NCBI GenBank assembly: GCA_964400285.1
Contig: CAYNTK010000004.1
Span: 186,001 to 250,000, forward strand
DNA length: 64,000 nucleotides
Direction of reading: 5' to 3'
Origin: FEN-1279 sp964400285
GTDB lineage: Bacteria > Bacteroidota > Ignavibacteria > Tepidaquicellales > Tepidaquicellaceae
Below, one piece after another: positions 63,101 to 64,000 of this stretch. A program made the translations under genes and the position numbers. The notes below the pieces were generated by a model. It was not told where the DNA came from and did no database searches. It worked only from the letters and a program-made list of their open reading frames with translations. Within the stretch, counting starts at the first letter, position 1. Every line of letters starts with the position of its first letter.

Positions 63101-64000
63101 CGACCTTTCGAAAATCGAAGCAGAAAAAGTTGATATTAATTTGATACCTGTAAATTTATTCGATGTTATTTCGCAAAGTGTGAAACTTTTCGAAGGTGCT
63201 GCTAAAACAAAAAATATTTTACTCAAGTCTGATTTACAAAAAAATGTTTATTCTCTCGGAGATTACAGATTACTCGAACAGGTTTTGTCTAACTTAATAA
63301 AAAATGCTCTAATATACACTTATGAAGGTAGTATAACCGTAAGCCTATCTAAAAAGAAGATTGAAAATAATGAGTTTGCTGAAATTAAAGTTTCCGATAC
63401 AGGTATTGGAATTCCAAAAGAATCTTTAAACCTCATTTTTGAACCTTTCAGGCAAGTAAGCGAAGGTTGGACCAGAAGCTATGAAGGTACAGGTCTTGGA
63501 CTTACTATCTCTAAAAAATATGTCGAATTGATGAACGGTAAAATTGAAGTCGAAAGCGAACTGAATAAAGGGACTACTTTTACAATTAGATTTAATGCAA
63601 TTAATTCTGATAATAAAACACTTATTGATAAATCGGATTCTAAAGATAATAATTCCGAAATCAATTTAATTAAAAAGAAAAACGCATTGCTTGTCGAAGA
63701 TGACGAATTAACTGTAATCACTATTACAAAAGTTCTGAAAAATATTTGTAAACTCGATGTCACTAATAGTGGAATTCAAGCAATTGAACTTGCTAAGAAA
63801 AATAATTACGAAATTATTCTTATGGATATTGGTCTTAAAGGAATGGATGGACTCGATGCTACCAAACAAATCAGAAAACTACCCGGATATAAGAATATTC
63901 CAATAATTGCAATTACAGCTTATGCAATGGAAGGGGATAAAGAAAAATTCTTTAAAGGGGGTTGCTCTCACTATATATCAAAGCCGTTTTCTAATGAAGA
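60150..64000 (+). CDS. Hybrid sensor histidine kinase, 3' end outside the window
   Basis: At least 1,283 residues from ATG 60150, open to the window edge. The order is a short cytoplasmic N-terminus, helix (about 31-53), an extracytoplasmic sensor region of about 260 residues, helix (about 317-340), PAS (364-480), PAS (482-605), GAF (612-775), PAS (788-912), HisKA with His937 in SHELRT, HATPase (about 1035-1150, DTGIGIP, GTGLGLTIS) and a receiver from about 1178 with Asp1226 and a terminal SKPF. This is a complex phosphorelay sensor. What it senses and which regulator it feeds are unknown. No regulator gene is within view. Confidence 0.9.
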   Translation, partial: MIKSTQDSTILATDDNIQSKYKTKFPVAFSISLLLLSFGFISLILYYFNLQKENIATDIKRDLAVIADSKVKQIENWREERFLDGQMISENKIMVKNFLSIYKNPNNFSLRNDLVDLFKSICDKHRYLTARLVDSEGKMIISYPYDAIKVGRNGRKHIAIAKELRKPYLSSFHFYENTERIHLDLVIPIIDESKIDIDVFLMFELEPNDYLYPLILSWPVESKSAETLLIKKEGEEVVYLNELRHRKNTALRLKIPLTKTEVPSVKAVIGETGITDAVDYRGVPVIAFIKPVLGTDWFMIAKIDKDEVFEDINRSSISVALLIVLVIFVAGFSIILYWSKQKEKYLKKIIDADRKQMALISHFDNIIKNANDIFILYDENANIVEANEKALSVYGYTKNEFLKLNLNDLRAPDMRSDLKDTINYVKHHPEGLLLETRHIKKDKTIFPVESNTRYLQLGNKFYFQSVVRDITERKQAENALRESEQKFSTAFRYSPEGIVIVSAKTNIILDINETFSKRIGLKREEIIGKTSKDLNLYVDYNRRIEIFEKASEKGYVYGEECDIKTMNGEILNCLMSAVGVQISGEPCYIVTISDITEIKKAEERIEYLNRIYALLSQINQAIVRINNSKELFDKICNIAIEFGKFSFAWIGLLDDKTNRVIPVSFAGFENGYLDIVKNAKGNNIKENPFLIKFFNEGQNIVSNDISKDSFHVYDREDALKRGYKSSGLFPIKEGGKVIGLLCLSSEKINFFTDEEIRLLDEVMMDISFALDYYKKEQQRKETNEALIKSEKKFRALFDNAGDAIILLDDYVFIEFNKVAEKVFGLQRNDLLFKSPAQLSPEFQPDGTPSKVLAKKYMDSAFEGNLVNFEWLHKKPDGTLFETEVTLNNVYIGSKKMLLAVVRDISERKRYEEGLKVAKEKAEEMNRIKSNFLANMSHELRTPMTGILGFADILSKSLEDPEQREMAEVIYKGGQRLTNTLNLILDLSKIEAEKVDINLIPVNLFDVISQSVKLFEGAAKTKNILLKSDLQKNVYSLGDYRLLEQVLSNLIKNALIYTYEGSITVSLSKKKIENNEFAEIKVSDTGIGIPKESLNLIFEPFRQVSEGWTRSYEGTGLGLTISKKYVELMNGKIEVESELNKGTTFTIRFNAINSDNKTLIDKSDSKDNNSEINLIKKKNALLVEDDELTVITITKVLKNICKLDVTNSGIQAIELAKKNNYEIILMDIGLKGMDGLDATKQIRKLPGYKNIPIIAITAYAMEGDKEKFFKGGCSHYISKPFSNE

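Noticed and set aside
1..64000. CRISPR arrays, insertion sequences, integrases, tRNA or rRNA genes
   Set aside because: No regularly spaced repeats, transposase or integrase motifs, or cloverleaf sequences could be recognised anywhere in the window.

Overview
The window is AT-rich chromosomal DNA from a Gram-negative bacterium of the Bacteroidota/Chlorobi side, most likely an Ignavibacteria-type lineage. Three predicted secreted proteins end in the type IX secretion (T9SS) sorting domain with the NYPNPFN signature. There is a CMP-KDO synthetase and several outer-membrane barrels. Shine-Dalgarno sequences are mostly weak and TTG starts are frequent. No tRNA, rRNA, CRISPR array, transposase or prophage gene was seen.

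Region 1 (1-11,880) is a respiratory / extracellular-electron-transfer island. A minus-strand operon (7908 down to 1, running off the window) encodes a degenerate receiver protein, a 19-heme membrane cytochrome, a cytochrome b subunit, an 18-heme NapC/NirT-headed cytochrome, a tetraheme cytochrome, an outer-membrane barrel and a heptaheme-or-larger cytochrome. Beside it lie an NtrC-type sigma54 activator (8011-9366) and a plus-strand nine-heme cytochrome carrying a T9SS sorting domain (9720-11804). The intergenic DNA holds three sigma54-like -24/-12 promoters and three copies of an inverted-repeat operator. One promoter appears to drive a short untranslated RNA ending in a strong terminator. 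A GTTCTCCTCC motif, resembling an anti-Shine-Dalgarno sequence, recurs in this RNA, in the 3' UTR of the secreted cytochrome, and (as its complement on the operon transcript) in a hairpin loop in front of the barrel gene.

Region 2 (11,900-21,150) is mixed: a T9SS beta-propeller protein, a cytidylate-kinase-like protein, a TlpA-like lipoprotein, a small lipoprotein, RtcB, a PAS histidine kinase and imidazolonepropionase.

Region 3 (21,408-48,663) is one long plus-strand Wzx/Wzy-type surface polysaccharide locus. It contains GDP-mannose dehydratase, two separate oxidoreductase/aminotransferase/N-acetyltransferase amino-sugar modules at its two ends, six or more glycosyltransferases, methyltransferases, an asparagine-synthetase-like enzyme, a deacetylase, flippase, polymerase, priming transferase and a Wzi-like outer-membrane protein.

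Region 4 (48,719-57,618, minus) is housekeeping: a C-terminal-only methionine synthase, glutathione peroxidase, P-type ATPase, CTP synthase, an acetyltransferase, KdsB, a PlsC acyltransferase and a cysteine hydrolase. Region 5 (57,892-64,000, plus) has a PIG-L deacetylase, a T9SS Ycf48-like propeller protein with a disrupted start, and a very large hybrid histidine kinase cut by the window end.

A recurring oddity is genes with no ATG, GTG or TTG in frame where homology puts the start (KdsB, the Wzx flippase, a methyltransferase). This suggests ATA/ATT initiation or local A-tract indels.
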